From the NCBI RefSeq assembly GCF_001672755.1, contig NZ_LZKI01000031.1, positions 1-35,231 on the forward strand: a DNA stretch of 35,231 nt. Reading direction: 5' to 3'. Source of the stretch: Mycobacterium colombiense. GTDB taxonomy: Bacteria; Actinomycetota; Actinomycetes; Mycobacteriales; Mycobacteriaceae. Made by a program: the position numbers and the translations under genes. This document shows positions 25,543 to 32,962 of this stretch, piece after piece. Below the pieces are notes generated by a model that saw only the letters and a program-made list of their open reading frames with translations, had not been told where the DNA came from and made no database searches. Each line of letters opens with the position of its first letter. Positions within the stretch are counted from its first letter, which is position 1.

Positions 25543-26691
25543 CTAGCGTCCGGTGAAGGTTTCGCGGAGCCTGCTGAACAGGCCGCCGCCGGCGTGGGTC
25601 GAGCGGACCTCGGGCACGTCGCGGCTGCGCCGCGTCTTGAGCTCGCGCAGCAATTCGGTGTCGCGGTGATCCAGCCGGGCCGGAACCACGACCTCGACGT
25701 GCACGTGCAGATCGCCGCGGGTGCCCGACCGCAGGTGCGGCATGCCGTGGCCGCGCAGCGTGATGACCGACGCCGGCTGGGTGCCGGGCGGGATGGTGAT
25801 CTCGCTGACGCCGTCCAGGATGGCGTCGACGGTGACGGTGGCGCCCAGCGCCGCGTCGACCATCGGCACCGAGACCGTGCAGTGCAGGTCGTCGCCCTCG
25901 CGGACGAAGACGTCGTGGGGCTGTTCGTGCACCTCGACGTACAGGTCACCGGCCGGGCCGCCGCCGGGCCCGACCTCACCCTGGGCGGCGAGCCGCACGC
26001 GCATCCCGTCGCCGACACCGGCGGGGATCTTGACGCTGATCTCGCGGCGCGCCCGCACCCGGCCGTCGCCCATGCACTGGTGGCACGGGTCGGGGATGAC
26101 GACGCCGACGCCGCGGCAGGTCGGGCACGGCCGTGAGGTCATAACCTGCCCCAGCAGCGAGCGTTGCACCGTCTGGACCTCGCCGCGGCCACCGCAGGTG
26201 TCGCACGGCACCGGCGCCGAATCGCCGTTGGTGCCCTTGCCCTGGCATCGGTCGCACAGCACCGCGGTATCGACCGTCACTTGCTTGGTGACACCGGTGG
26301 CGCATTCCTCGAGGTCGAGCCGCATCCGCAGCAGCGAGTCCGAACCCGGCCGCACCCGCCCGATGGGGCCGCGGGAGGTCGCACCGCCGCTGAAGCCGCC
26401 GCCGAAGAAGGCCTCGAACACGTCGCCCAGGCCGCCGAAGCCGCCACCGAAGCCGCCGCCGGCCGCGGCCGCGCCCTCCATCGGGTCACCGCCCAGGTCG
26501 ACGATCCGCCGCTTCTCGGGGTCGCTCAGCACCTCGTAGGCGACGCTGATCTCCTGGAATTTCGCCTGCGCGGCCTGGTCGGGGTTGACGTCGGGATGCA
26601 GTTCGCGCGCCATCTTGCGATACGCGCGCTTGATCTCCGCGTCGCTGGCGTTCCTGCTCACGCCGAGCAGCCCGTAGTAATCGCGTGCCAC
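25543..26691 (-). CDS. dnaJ2: Chaperone protein DnaJ2
   Basis: A 382-residue type I DnaJ co-chaperone for DnaK. The J domain (1-70) has the HPD motif at 32-34. A Gly/Phe-rich linker covers ~75-105 ([26 protein letters not shown] read in pieces). The zinc domain has four CxxCxGxG-type repeats ([32 protein letters not shown]), then substrate-binding beta domains. The start is a GTG at 26689-26691. The hrcA-dnaJ arrangement (58 bp apart) is the classic actinobacterial heat-shock gene pair. The basic C-terminal tail ends RLRETFTGR. Confidence 0.97.
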   Translation of the reverse strand: MARDYYGLLGVSRNASDAEIKRAYRKMARELHPDVNPDQAAQAKFQEISVAYEVLSDPEKRRIVDLGGDPMEGAAAAGGGFGGGFGGLGDVFEAFFGGGFSGGATSRGPIGRVRPGSDSLLRMRLDLEECATGVTKQVTVDTAVLCDRCQGKGTNGDSAPVPCDTCGGRGEVQTVQRSLLGQVMTSRPCPTCRGVGVVIPDPCHQCMGDGRVRARREISVKIPAGVGDGMRVRLAAQGEVGPGGGPAGDLYVEVHEQPHDVFVREGDDLHCTVSVPMVDAALGATVTVDAILDGVSEITIPPGTQPASVITLRGHGMPHLRSGTRGDLHVHVEVVVPARLDHRDTELLRELKTRRSRDVPEVRSTHAGGGLFSRLRETFTGR

Positions 26692-26749
26692 GCTTGACTC
26701 TCCTATACCTGGTCTTTACCCCGCGCCAACCGACCCTGCGAGTGCGCGT

Positions 26750-27817
<1,068 letters not shown>

Positions 27818-27819
27818 TC

Positions 27820-27825
27820 ATTTTA
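27820..27825 (-). promoter_or_regulatory. Candidate -10 box upstream of hrcA
   Basis: TAAAAT on the minus strand, in an AT-rich patch within very GC-rich surroundings, about 38 bp upstream of the hrcA GTG and before its AAGGAGG ribosome site. No good -35 is present at 17-18 bp. Confidence 0.35.
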
Positions 27826-28028
27826 CGGGCTCGGGCGGTGCCGACCGTTATCAGCGGCGGTTCGGCGGATTGGGCGGCCGCGGGGATCACGGCCCGTCGT
27901 CGCCGCGAAGAAGGCGGGTGCGCCCGAACGACTTCTGCGCACGCATCGGTGCTGACGAAAGTCGCTCGGGCTAGCCTTTTCAGAATGAACCGGTCGGGCC
28001 GCAGCAATGAGTCGGGAAAGGTCGGCCG

Positions 28029-28343
28029 ATGATTTTCAAGGGCGTACGCGACGGCAAGCCGTATCCCGAACACAACCTGTCCTACCGGGATTGGTCCCAG
28101 ATCCCGCCGCAGCAGATCCGGCTCGACGAATTGGTCACCACCACAACGGTGCTCGCACTGGACCGCCTGCTCTCCGAGGACTCCACCTTCTACGGCGATC
28201 TCTTCCCGCACGCGGTGCGGTGGAAGGGCATCACCTATCTCGAAGACGGTCTGCATCGTGCGGTGCGCGCCGCGCTGCGGAACCGCACCGTGCTGCACGC
28301 CCGCGTGTACGACATGGATATGCCGCTCGGCGCGCCGGGGTAG
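28029..28343 (+). CDS. Conserved mycobacterial protein of unknown function (Rv2375 homologue)
   Basis: A 104-residue soluble protein from an ATG with GGAAAGG about 8 nt upstream. It begins MIFKGVRDGKPYPEHNLSYRDW and contains DELVTTTTVLALDRLLSEDSTFYGDLFPHAV and a basic HRAVRAALRNRTVLHARVYD end. This closely resembles Rv2375 of M. tuberculosis, which also lies beside hrcA and cfp2. The terminal half has the style of a small alpha/beta protein, with no catalytic motif recognised. It is divergent from hrcA, with 247 bp between starts; that gap shows only the hrcA promoter-like box. Confidence 0.87.
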   Translation: MIFKGVRDGKPYPEHNLSYRDWSQIPPQQIRLDELVTTTTVLALDRLLSEDSTFYGDLFPHAVRWKGITYLEDGLHRAVRAALRNRTVLHARVYDMDMPLGAPG

Positions 28344-28344
28344 T

Positions 28345-28371
28345 TGTCACGTTCGGACCTCGCCGCGTGTC
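28345..28371 (+). promoter_or_regulatory. Candidate ECF41-type promoter for the CMD-sigma operon
   Basis: TGTCAC (28345-28350) is followed by 17 bp and then TGTC (28368-28371). ECF41 sigma factors are known to recognise a TGTCACA-type -35 and a CGTC-type -10 in front of their linked oxidoreductase/CMD genes. The match is 6/7 and 3/4 with the expected spacing. It begins immediately behind the Rv2375-like stop and 50 bp before the CMD start. Confidence 0.55.
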
Positions 28372-28420
28372 GACCTGGTAAGGACGTTGGTTAGCAACAC
28401 GACTTGCCAGGAGGGTCGCC

Positions 28421-29017
28421 ATGCCACGGCTGCAAGGAGTCTCCGACCGCGACGCCGGCCTCGGCGCCAAGATCGCTTTCTTTTTCACCAAGCGCAAGCT
28501 CGCGCAGATGACCGGGCTGGAAACCGCGGGGATGCTGGAACCGCTGAGGATGTATGCGCACATCCCGCGATTGCTCAACGCCTACGGCAAGTTGGAGCAG
28601 GCCGAGTCGAAGCTGGACGTGCTCAGTCCCCGCCAGCGGGCGTTGGCCGAGCTGAAGGCGGCGACGACGGTGCGCTGCGAATACTGCATCGACCTCGGCT
28701 CACAGATCGCGCGCCGCTGGGGCATGACCGACGAAGAGCTGTTGGCCCTCGCCGATTATCAGAACGCGCCGTGCTTTTCCGACGTCGACAAGCTGATCCT
28801 GCGGTACGCCACCGCGATCAGCCGCACCCCGGTCGAGGTGAGCGACGAGCTGTTCGACGCGCTGCGCGCACATTTCGATGCCGCGCAGCTCGTCGGCCTG
28901 ACCCACGTGATCACGCTGGGCAACCTTCGGGCCCGTTTCAACATCGCGCTCGACATCGGGTCGTCGGGCTTTTCCGGTGACCGGGTGTGCGCCCTACCCG
29001 AGACCGATCGGCCGTGA
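28421..29017 (+). CDS. Carboxymuconolactone decarboxylase (AhpD-like) family protein
   Basis: A 198-residue all-helical protein with AGGAGGG 5 nt before its ATG. The family core is LSPRQRALAELKAATTVRCEYCIDLGSQIA (read in pieces, ~68-96) with the CxxC pair Cys86/Cys89. The His found four residues after the second Cys in AhpD is replaced by Gly93, so AhpD-type peroxidatic chemistry is uncertain. The C-terminal half repeats the helical fold (DKLILRYATAISRTPVEVS...AQLVGLTHVITLGNLRARFNIAL). It overlaps the following sigma-factor gene as GTGA (29014-29017). Genes of this family are the usual partners and targets of ECF41 sigma factors. The true substrate is unknown. It is absent from this position in M. 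tuberculosis. Confidence 0.88.
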   Translation: MPRLQGVSDRDAGLGAKIAFFFTKRKLAQMTGLETAGMLEPLRMYAHIPRLLNAYGKLEQAESKLDVLSPRQRALAELKAATTVRCEYCIDLGSQIARRWGMTDEELLALADYQNAPCFSDVDKLILRYATAISRTPVEVSDELFDALRAHFDAAQLVGLTHVITLGNLRARFNIALDIGSSGFSGDRVCALPETDRP

Positions 29018-29910
29018 CGGCGGAGGCGTCACTGGCGGCACGCTTCGAGGCGGCCCGACCACAGCTGGGCGCGATCGCCTACCGCATGCTGGGCTCGATC
29101 GACGACGCTCAGGATGCGGTGCAGGAGACGTGGCTGCGGTTGAGCCGCACCGCCGAATCGGACGGCGGGCAGGGCATCGCCAACCTGGACGCCTGGCTGA
29201 CCACGGTGGTGGCGCGCATCTGCCTGAACATGTTGCGCGACCGCCGAACTCACGGCGGCGATGAACTGGTCGGTCACCTGCCGGATCCGATCGTGGAAGC
29301 AGAGGGTGAATTCGACCCCGAACACCGCGCGATGCTGGCCGACGCGGTGGGGCTGGCGCTGTTCGTGGTGCTTGATACGTTGCCGCCGGCCGAACGGTTG
29401 GCGTTCGTCCTGCACGACGTCTTCACCGTGCCGTTCGACCAGATCGGGGCCATCGTCGACCGGACGCCGGAGTCGGCCCGCAAGCTGGCCAGCCGGGCAC
29501 GACGCCGGATCGAGCAGGCCGACCCGGTTCCCGACGGCACATTGGCCGCGCAACGCGAGGTGGTCGACGCCTTCTTCGCGGCGGGGCGCAGTGGCGACTT
29601 CGACCGACTGGTCGCGGTGCTGCATCCCGACGTGGTGTTGCGGGGAGACTTCGGCGCCGCCGCGACCCCCTTCCGCGCCCAGGGCGCGGCCTCGGTGGCC
29701 CAGCTGGCCCACAGCTACGCAGGCTCGGAGCGCGAGGCGCGTGCCGCGACCATCAACGGTGCCGCCGGCGCGGTGATTTTCGTCGCCGGCCGGCCGGCAT
29801 CCGTGATGGGCTTCGTGGTGCGCGGCCGCCGGATCCGTGCGATCGATGTGCTCGCGGATCCGGCGCGCATCGCCCGGTTAGACCTGCGCGCGCTGGGGGC
29901 CGATCACTGA
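29014..29910 (+). CDS. ECF41-like RNA polymerase sigma factor with SnoaL-type C-terminal domain
   Basis: A 298-residue sigma factor from the GTG in the GTGA overlap at 29014. Sigma-2 (about 10-80) has [27 protein letters not shown] and [21 protein letters not shown]. Sigma-4 (about 110-165) has [22 protein letters not shown] and [27 protein letters not shown] ~110-residue SnoaL/NTF2-like C-terminal domain ([30 protein letters not shown]) follows. GHLPDPIV corresponds to the conserved linker WLPEP-type motif. The DGGGR-type motif expected after VVLRGD is degenerate (DFGAA). In this family the C-terminal domain regulates activity in place of an anti-sigma factor. The paired CMD gene and candidate promoter support an autoregulated module. 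It overlaps cfp2 convergently by 7 bp. Confidence 0.9.
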   Translation: MTAEASLAARFEAARPQLGAIAYRMLGSIDDAQDAVQETWLRLSRTAESDGGQGIANLDAWLTTVVARICLNMLRDRRTHGGDELVGHLPDPIVEAEGEFDPEHRAMLADAVGLALFVVLDTLPPAERLAFVLHDVFTVPFDQIGAIVDRTPESARKLASRARRRIEQADPVPDGTLAAQREVVDAFFAAGRSGDFDRLVAVLHPDVVLRGDFGAAATPFRAQGAASVAQLAHSYAGSEREARAATINGAAGAVIFVAGRPASVMGFVVRGRRIRAIDVLADPARIARLDLRALGADH

Positions 29911-30425
29911 CCGGCGGCCTGCAGCAGCTCCATCGCCGACGCCCGCGACAGCACCCAGCCGCCCTGATTGACGAAGGTGACGCTCTGCGTGACCGGCGAG
30001 GTCAGCTTGGGGCCGGAAACCGCAACGTCGGCGGTCGCCGAACCGGCCGCGGCCGGCTGGATGTTCGTGACGTCGAACGACAGCGGCAGGTCGCCGTTCT
30101 TGGCGGCCTTCTGCAGCTTCTTGTCCGCGACGTGCGCTTCCATCCCACTGATGCCGCCCTGCACCAGATTGCCCTTGCTGTTGAACGACACGTTCGGGTC
30201 GGCGAGGCTGTTCAGCACGCCCGTCAGCTGATCGGGAGTCGGCACGTTGGCACCGGCGACCGGCTGTGCCGGCGGCGGATCCTGCGGAAGCGGCGCACCG
30301 ACGGTGGCGAGCCGCACCCCGGCGGCCAGCGAACTCGGCGTCGCGACGGAAGCCACGCCGGCGGCGGCGCCGCCGACGATGGCCAGCGCTGCCACCGCGG
30401 TGGCGAGTGTCTTGACGGTCTTCAT
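29904..30425 (-). CDS. cfp2: Low molecular weight secreted antigen CFP2
   Basis: A 173-residue secreted protein from the ATG at 30423-30425, with AAGGGGG just upstream. A signal peptide covers about 1-33 ([26 protein letters not shown]). The mature part ([13 protein letters not shown], then [22 protein letters not shown] and the very conserved end [23 protein letters not shown]) closely matches CFP2/Rv2376c (mtb12) of M. tuberculosis. The fold of the family is a small alpha/beta domain; its molecular role is unknown, but it is an abundant culture-filtrate antigen. It is the downstream member of a tandem pair, with its own conserved upstream element (30491-30550) and a terminator separating it from the other copy. 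Confidence 0.94.
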   Translation of the reverse strand: MKTVKTLATAVAALAIVGGAAAGVASVATPSSLAAGVRLATVGAPLPQDPPPAQPVAGANVPTPDQLTGVLNSLADPNVSFNSKGNLVQGGISGMEAHVADKKLQKAAKNGDLPLSFDVTNIQPAAAGSATADVAVSGPKLTSPVTQSVTFVNQGGWVLSRASAMELLQAAGQ

Positions 30426-30490
30426 GGTTCCCCCTTCGGTGGGCACGAATTTCGACGCATTGCAATCCGCGCCGCCTGTCGTGGCGGCTC

Positions 30491-30550
30491 AGATGGTGTA
30501 GGCGTGCCCGTTGCGTCTGGTATTTCGTGTCTCGGCACCGATACGTTACG
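30491..30550 (-). promoter_or_regulatory. Conserved upstream element of cfp2 (copy A)
   Basis: On the minus strand this reads CGTAACGT...GAGACACGAAATACC...GGGCACGCCTACACCATCT, ending about 65 bp before the start codon. It aligns over about 60 bp with the element before the paralogue (31331-31390), with a one-base indel. It is probably the shared promoter and regulator region. Typical SigA -10 and -35 boxes are not obvious. Confidence 0.55.
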
Positions 30551-30634
30551 GCGAGCCGATGTGGGAGACACAAGAGCAAACTGTGCGCCGGCTATGTGAG
30601 GGCGTGATACGCCGCCGCCAGGGGAAATTGAAAG

Positions 30635-30677
30635 GCAAAACCCCATGCGCCGCCTGACGGAGGCGCATGGGGTTTGC
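30635..30677 (-). terminator. Intrinsic terminator of the upstream cfp2 paralogue
   Basis: AAACCCCATGCGCC (30638-30651) pairs with GGCGCATGGGGTTT (30662-30675) around a 10-nt loop, extended by GC/GC across one bulged base. On the minus strand the hairpin is followed by a T-rich TTTTGCCTTTC. It lies 39 bp behind the stop of the gene at 30716-31252, separating the two paralogues into independent transcripts. Confidence 0.85.
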
Positions 30678-30715
30678 TTGAAACGTCGGCGTTCTAAACG
30701 GATCGCCGAACTGTC

Positions 30716-31252
30716 TTAGCTGGTCGCCGTCGCCGCCTGCAGCAGAGCAAGCGCCGCGTCGTGCTGCAGGACCCAGTTGCCGTTCTGGTTGACGAACACC
30801 AGGTGCTTGTTGACCGGTCCGGCGAACTTCGGCCCCGTGATGGCCACATCGGCCTGGGCCATATTCGGACCCGCCGGCGCGATGTTCGTCACGTTGAACT
30901 GCTCGGGGAAGTTCCCGTTCCGGTAGGCCTTCCGCAGGTCGTGGTCGGCCACCATACCCTCGTTTTGCGGGACGCCGTTTTCAACGAGGTTGTTCTTGTC
31001 CCTGTAGTTGACGCCGGGGTCGGTTACTTGGGTGCAGAGGTTGGCCAATTGGTCAGCCGTCGGCAACTGCCCCGGCGCTCCCGGCGGCGGGGGCGGAGGC
31101 GGCGGCGGGTCCTGCGGCAGTGGCGCGCCGACCGCAGCCAGTTGCACCTGATCGAGGCCGATCGGTGCTGCAATGGAAGCCACACCGGCGGCGGCGCCGC
31201 CAATGGCGGTCAGTGCCGCCACGCCTGTGGCAATGGACTTCACGGATTTCAC
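30716..31252 (-). CDS. Secreted CFP2 paralogue with poly-proline segment
   Basis: A 178-residue secreted protein from the GTG at 31250-31252 (VKSVKSIATGVAAL), placed behind GAAGGGGGACCT. Signal peptide about 1-33, then GAPLPQDP followed by a run of nine prolines and GAPGQLPTADQL. The remainder tracks CFP2 (NLVENGV, VTNIAP, ADVAITGPKFAGPV, LVFVNQNGNWVLQHDAALALLQAA) but is clearly diverged. One Cys (NLCTQV) is present here but not in the neighbour. It is a tandem duplicate of cfp2 with a duplicated upstream element and its own terminator. M. tuberculosis has one copy at this locus as I recall. The function is unknown. Confidence 0.9.
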   Translation of the reverse strand: MKSVKSIATGVAALTAIGGAAAGVASIAAPIGLDQVQLAAVGAPLPQDPPPPPPPPPGAPGQLPTADQLANLCTQVTDPGVNYRDKNNLVENGVPQNEGMVADHDLRKAYRNGNFPEQFNVTNIAPAGPNMAQADVAITGPKFAGPVNKHLVFVNQNGNWVLQHDAALALLQAATATS

Positions 31253-31330
31253 AGGTCCCCCTTCGATGCACATGGACCGTGACGGAAATCCTCCGGATCG
31301 CCGCACACGGTCACACGTCTCCATGGTTGA

Positions 31331-31390
31331 AGATGGTGTAAGTGTGCCCTGTGACTCCGGAATTTGTGTCTCAGGTCGGTCACGTTACGA
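31331..31390 (-). promoter_or_regulatory. Conserved upstream element of the cfp2 paralogue (copy B)
   Basis: On the minus strand this reads CGTAACGTGACC...GAGACACAAATTCC...GGGCACACTTACACCATCT, aligned with 30491-30550 in front of cfp2. It ends about 79 bp before the GTG. Retention of the same blocks in two diverged paralogues suggests functional sites. Confidence 0.55.
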
Positions 31391-31433
31391 CGACGCTACG
31401 GACGCGACGCGTGAAAACACGCTAATTATTCTG

Positions 31434-31454
31434 TGCCGCAAGTATGTAGCGGCA
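31434..31454 (-). terminator. Candidate terminator hairpin of the mycobactin operon
   Basis: TGCCGC-N9-GCGGCA forms a 6-bp stem 26 bp behind the mbtH stop. A second small stem, GCGTG-AAAA-CACGC, lies at 31409-31422. Neither has a strong T run, so termination here is likely but unproven. Confidence 0.4.
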
Positions 31455-31479
31455 GAAATCTCGCCCCCGCAGACCCCTG

Positions 31480-31695
31480 CTATTCCCCGGCGAGCGCCTC
31501 GATCAGGCTCTTGGGCCGGATGTCCGACCAGTTCTGTTCCACGTACTGCAGGCAGTCCGCGCGACTGGCCGCACCGAACGCCACCCGCCAGCCGGCCGGC
31601 GTGTCAGCGAAGGTCGGCCACAGGCTGTGCTGGTCTTCGTCGTTGACCAGCACCACAAAGGTCGCATTGTCGTCATCAAAGGGGTTCGCGCTCAT
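31480..31695 (-). CDS. mbtH: MbtH-like protein, NRPS adenylation-domain activator
   Basis: A 71-residue protein of typical MbtH length. The signature [24 protein letters not shown] has the conserved NxExQxSLWP-type core (here [10 protein letters not shown]), followed by PAGWRVAFG, the [10 protein letters not shown] helix and DIRPKSL. Such proteins bind adenylation domains of nonribosomal peptide synthetases and are needed for their activity, here in mycobactin synthesis. The start lies inside the mbtG 3' end (20-bp overlap), so translation is coupled. It is the last gene of the visible mbtF-mbtG-mbtH unit. Confidence 0.96.
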   Translation of the reverse strand: MSANPFDDDNATFVVLVNDEDQHSLWPTFADTPAGWRVAFGAASRADCLQYVEQNWSDIRPKSLIEALAGE

Positions 31696-32962
31696 CGTGT
31701 CTCCTTCTCACGGGATACTTGGACGGGCTGACGGTGGATCCCAATACCCGGTCGGATAGCAGCCCAAGGCAGCTCAGGTTGGGAAACCCGGGCCCCTGGG
31801 TAAGTCCTGACAGGTTCGGCAGGAACAACTTGGGTGTCACGTCTGTGACGGCCAGGTCATAACCTATCGCTTCCTGCAGCCGTTCCGCGGTCAGGGGCCC
31901 ACCGAGACCGAGTTCTAGCAGATCAAGGGCTTCTTGACTGAATAACGGTGCGAACCAAAGCGAGTCAGCGCCGGAACCGTCGATGACGAGGTCGAACCCG
32001 TGTACCGTCTCCAGATTTTCGCTGCCGCGATTGGTCGACAGCGTCAACCTGATCTGCCCCTCCTTGCCCACCGCATGGGCGACGCGGCCACGCAGGTGGT
32101 GGATGCGATCGTCGGCCAGCAACGCCTCCTGTACGTGGGACGAAAACACCCCACGGTCGGTGCGCGCCAACGCATCGCGACGTTCGGCAAGCGTGAGGGC
32201 CGGCCAGTTGGTGGGATCGGAGAACAGCGAGTTCTCGAAGAACCCCTCGCCGCGGGTGAACAATGTGGCTTGCGGCGAAATCACGGTGATGCTCGAAACC
32301 CGGTGCCGGAAAAGCTCATACAGCATCGCCGCGGCCGTCTCGCCACCGCCGATCACCGCCACCCGCTCCGCATTGATCCGGTCGTGATTGGCGGCGCGGT
32401 CCCAGAACTGGGCGATCGACAGGACACGCGGATTGCCTGGTAGCAAAGACTTTTCGGCCTGGCCTGGGCCGGTGATCATCAGCGAGTCGGCGTGCACGGT
32501 GGTCTCGTGCGTGTGCAGCGCCCAGCGGTCCCCGGTGATCGCCAAGCGTTCGACGTCACCGTGCACCACGTTCATGCCCACGTGCTGCGCGACCCAGCTC
32601 AGGTACTGACTCCACCGGCGATGCGTCGGCGCCGGCCTGCCGCGGTCGATCCACTCCGCGAACGAGGCCGTCGCGATGAGATAGGACTGCCAGCTGTAGC
32701 GGGTCATCCGTTCGTCGAGTTCGGCGTTGCGGCGCGGCACCAGCGCCGAGCGGTAGGGAAACCCGACGTCTTTCTCGGGACTGGTGCCCAACCGATGCGC
32801 GCCATCGGTCCAGCCGCCGCTGGCCTGCCAGTTCGCCGCGACACCGATCCGATCCACCGCGACCACGTCGGGAACCTCGACGCCCATTTCGCGCAGCGCG
32901 AAGGCCTTGGCTGCCACAGCCACCGCCTTGGCGCCGGCACCCACGATCGCAAGTGTGCTCAT
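31676..32962 (-). CDS. mbtG: L-lysine/peptidyl-lysine N6-monooxygenase MbtG
   Basis: A 428-residue FAD-dependent N-hydroxylating enzyme that hydroxylates lysine side-chain nitrogens to form the iron-binding hydroxamates of mycobactin. The FAD site is [18 protein letters not shown] at 5-22, where the last Gly of the usual GxGxxG is Ala. The NADPH site is [14 protein letters not shown] around 195-210. [21 protein letters not shown] and [10 protein letters not shown] are family segments. The ATG overlaps the mbtF stop (ATGA, 32959-32962), and the 3' end overlaps mbtH. Cytoplasmic or membrane-associated with the mycobactin synthases. Confidence 0.94.
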   Translation of the reverse strand: MSTLAIVGAGAKAVAVAAKAFALREMGVEVPDVVAVDRIGVAANWQASGGWTDGAHRLGTSPEKDVGFPYRSALVPRRNAELDERMTRYSWQSYLIATASFAEWIDRGRPAPTHRRWSQYLSWVAQHVGMNVVHGDVERLAITGDRWALHTHETTVHADSLMITGPGQAEKSLLPGNPRVLSIAQFWDRAANHDRINAERVAVIGGGETAAAMLYELFRHRVSSITVISPQATLFTRGEGFFENSLFSDPTNWPALTLAERRDALARTDRGVFSSHVQEALLADDRIHHLRGRVAHAVGKEGQIRLTLSTNRGSENLETVHGFDLVIDGSGADSLWFAPLFSQEALDLLELGLGGPLTAERLQEAIGYDLAVTDVTPKLFLPNLSGLTQGPGFPNLSCLGLLSDRVLGSTVSPSKYPVRRRHDEREPL

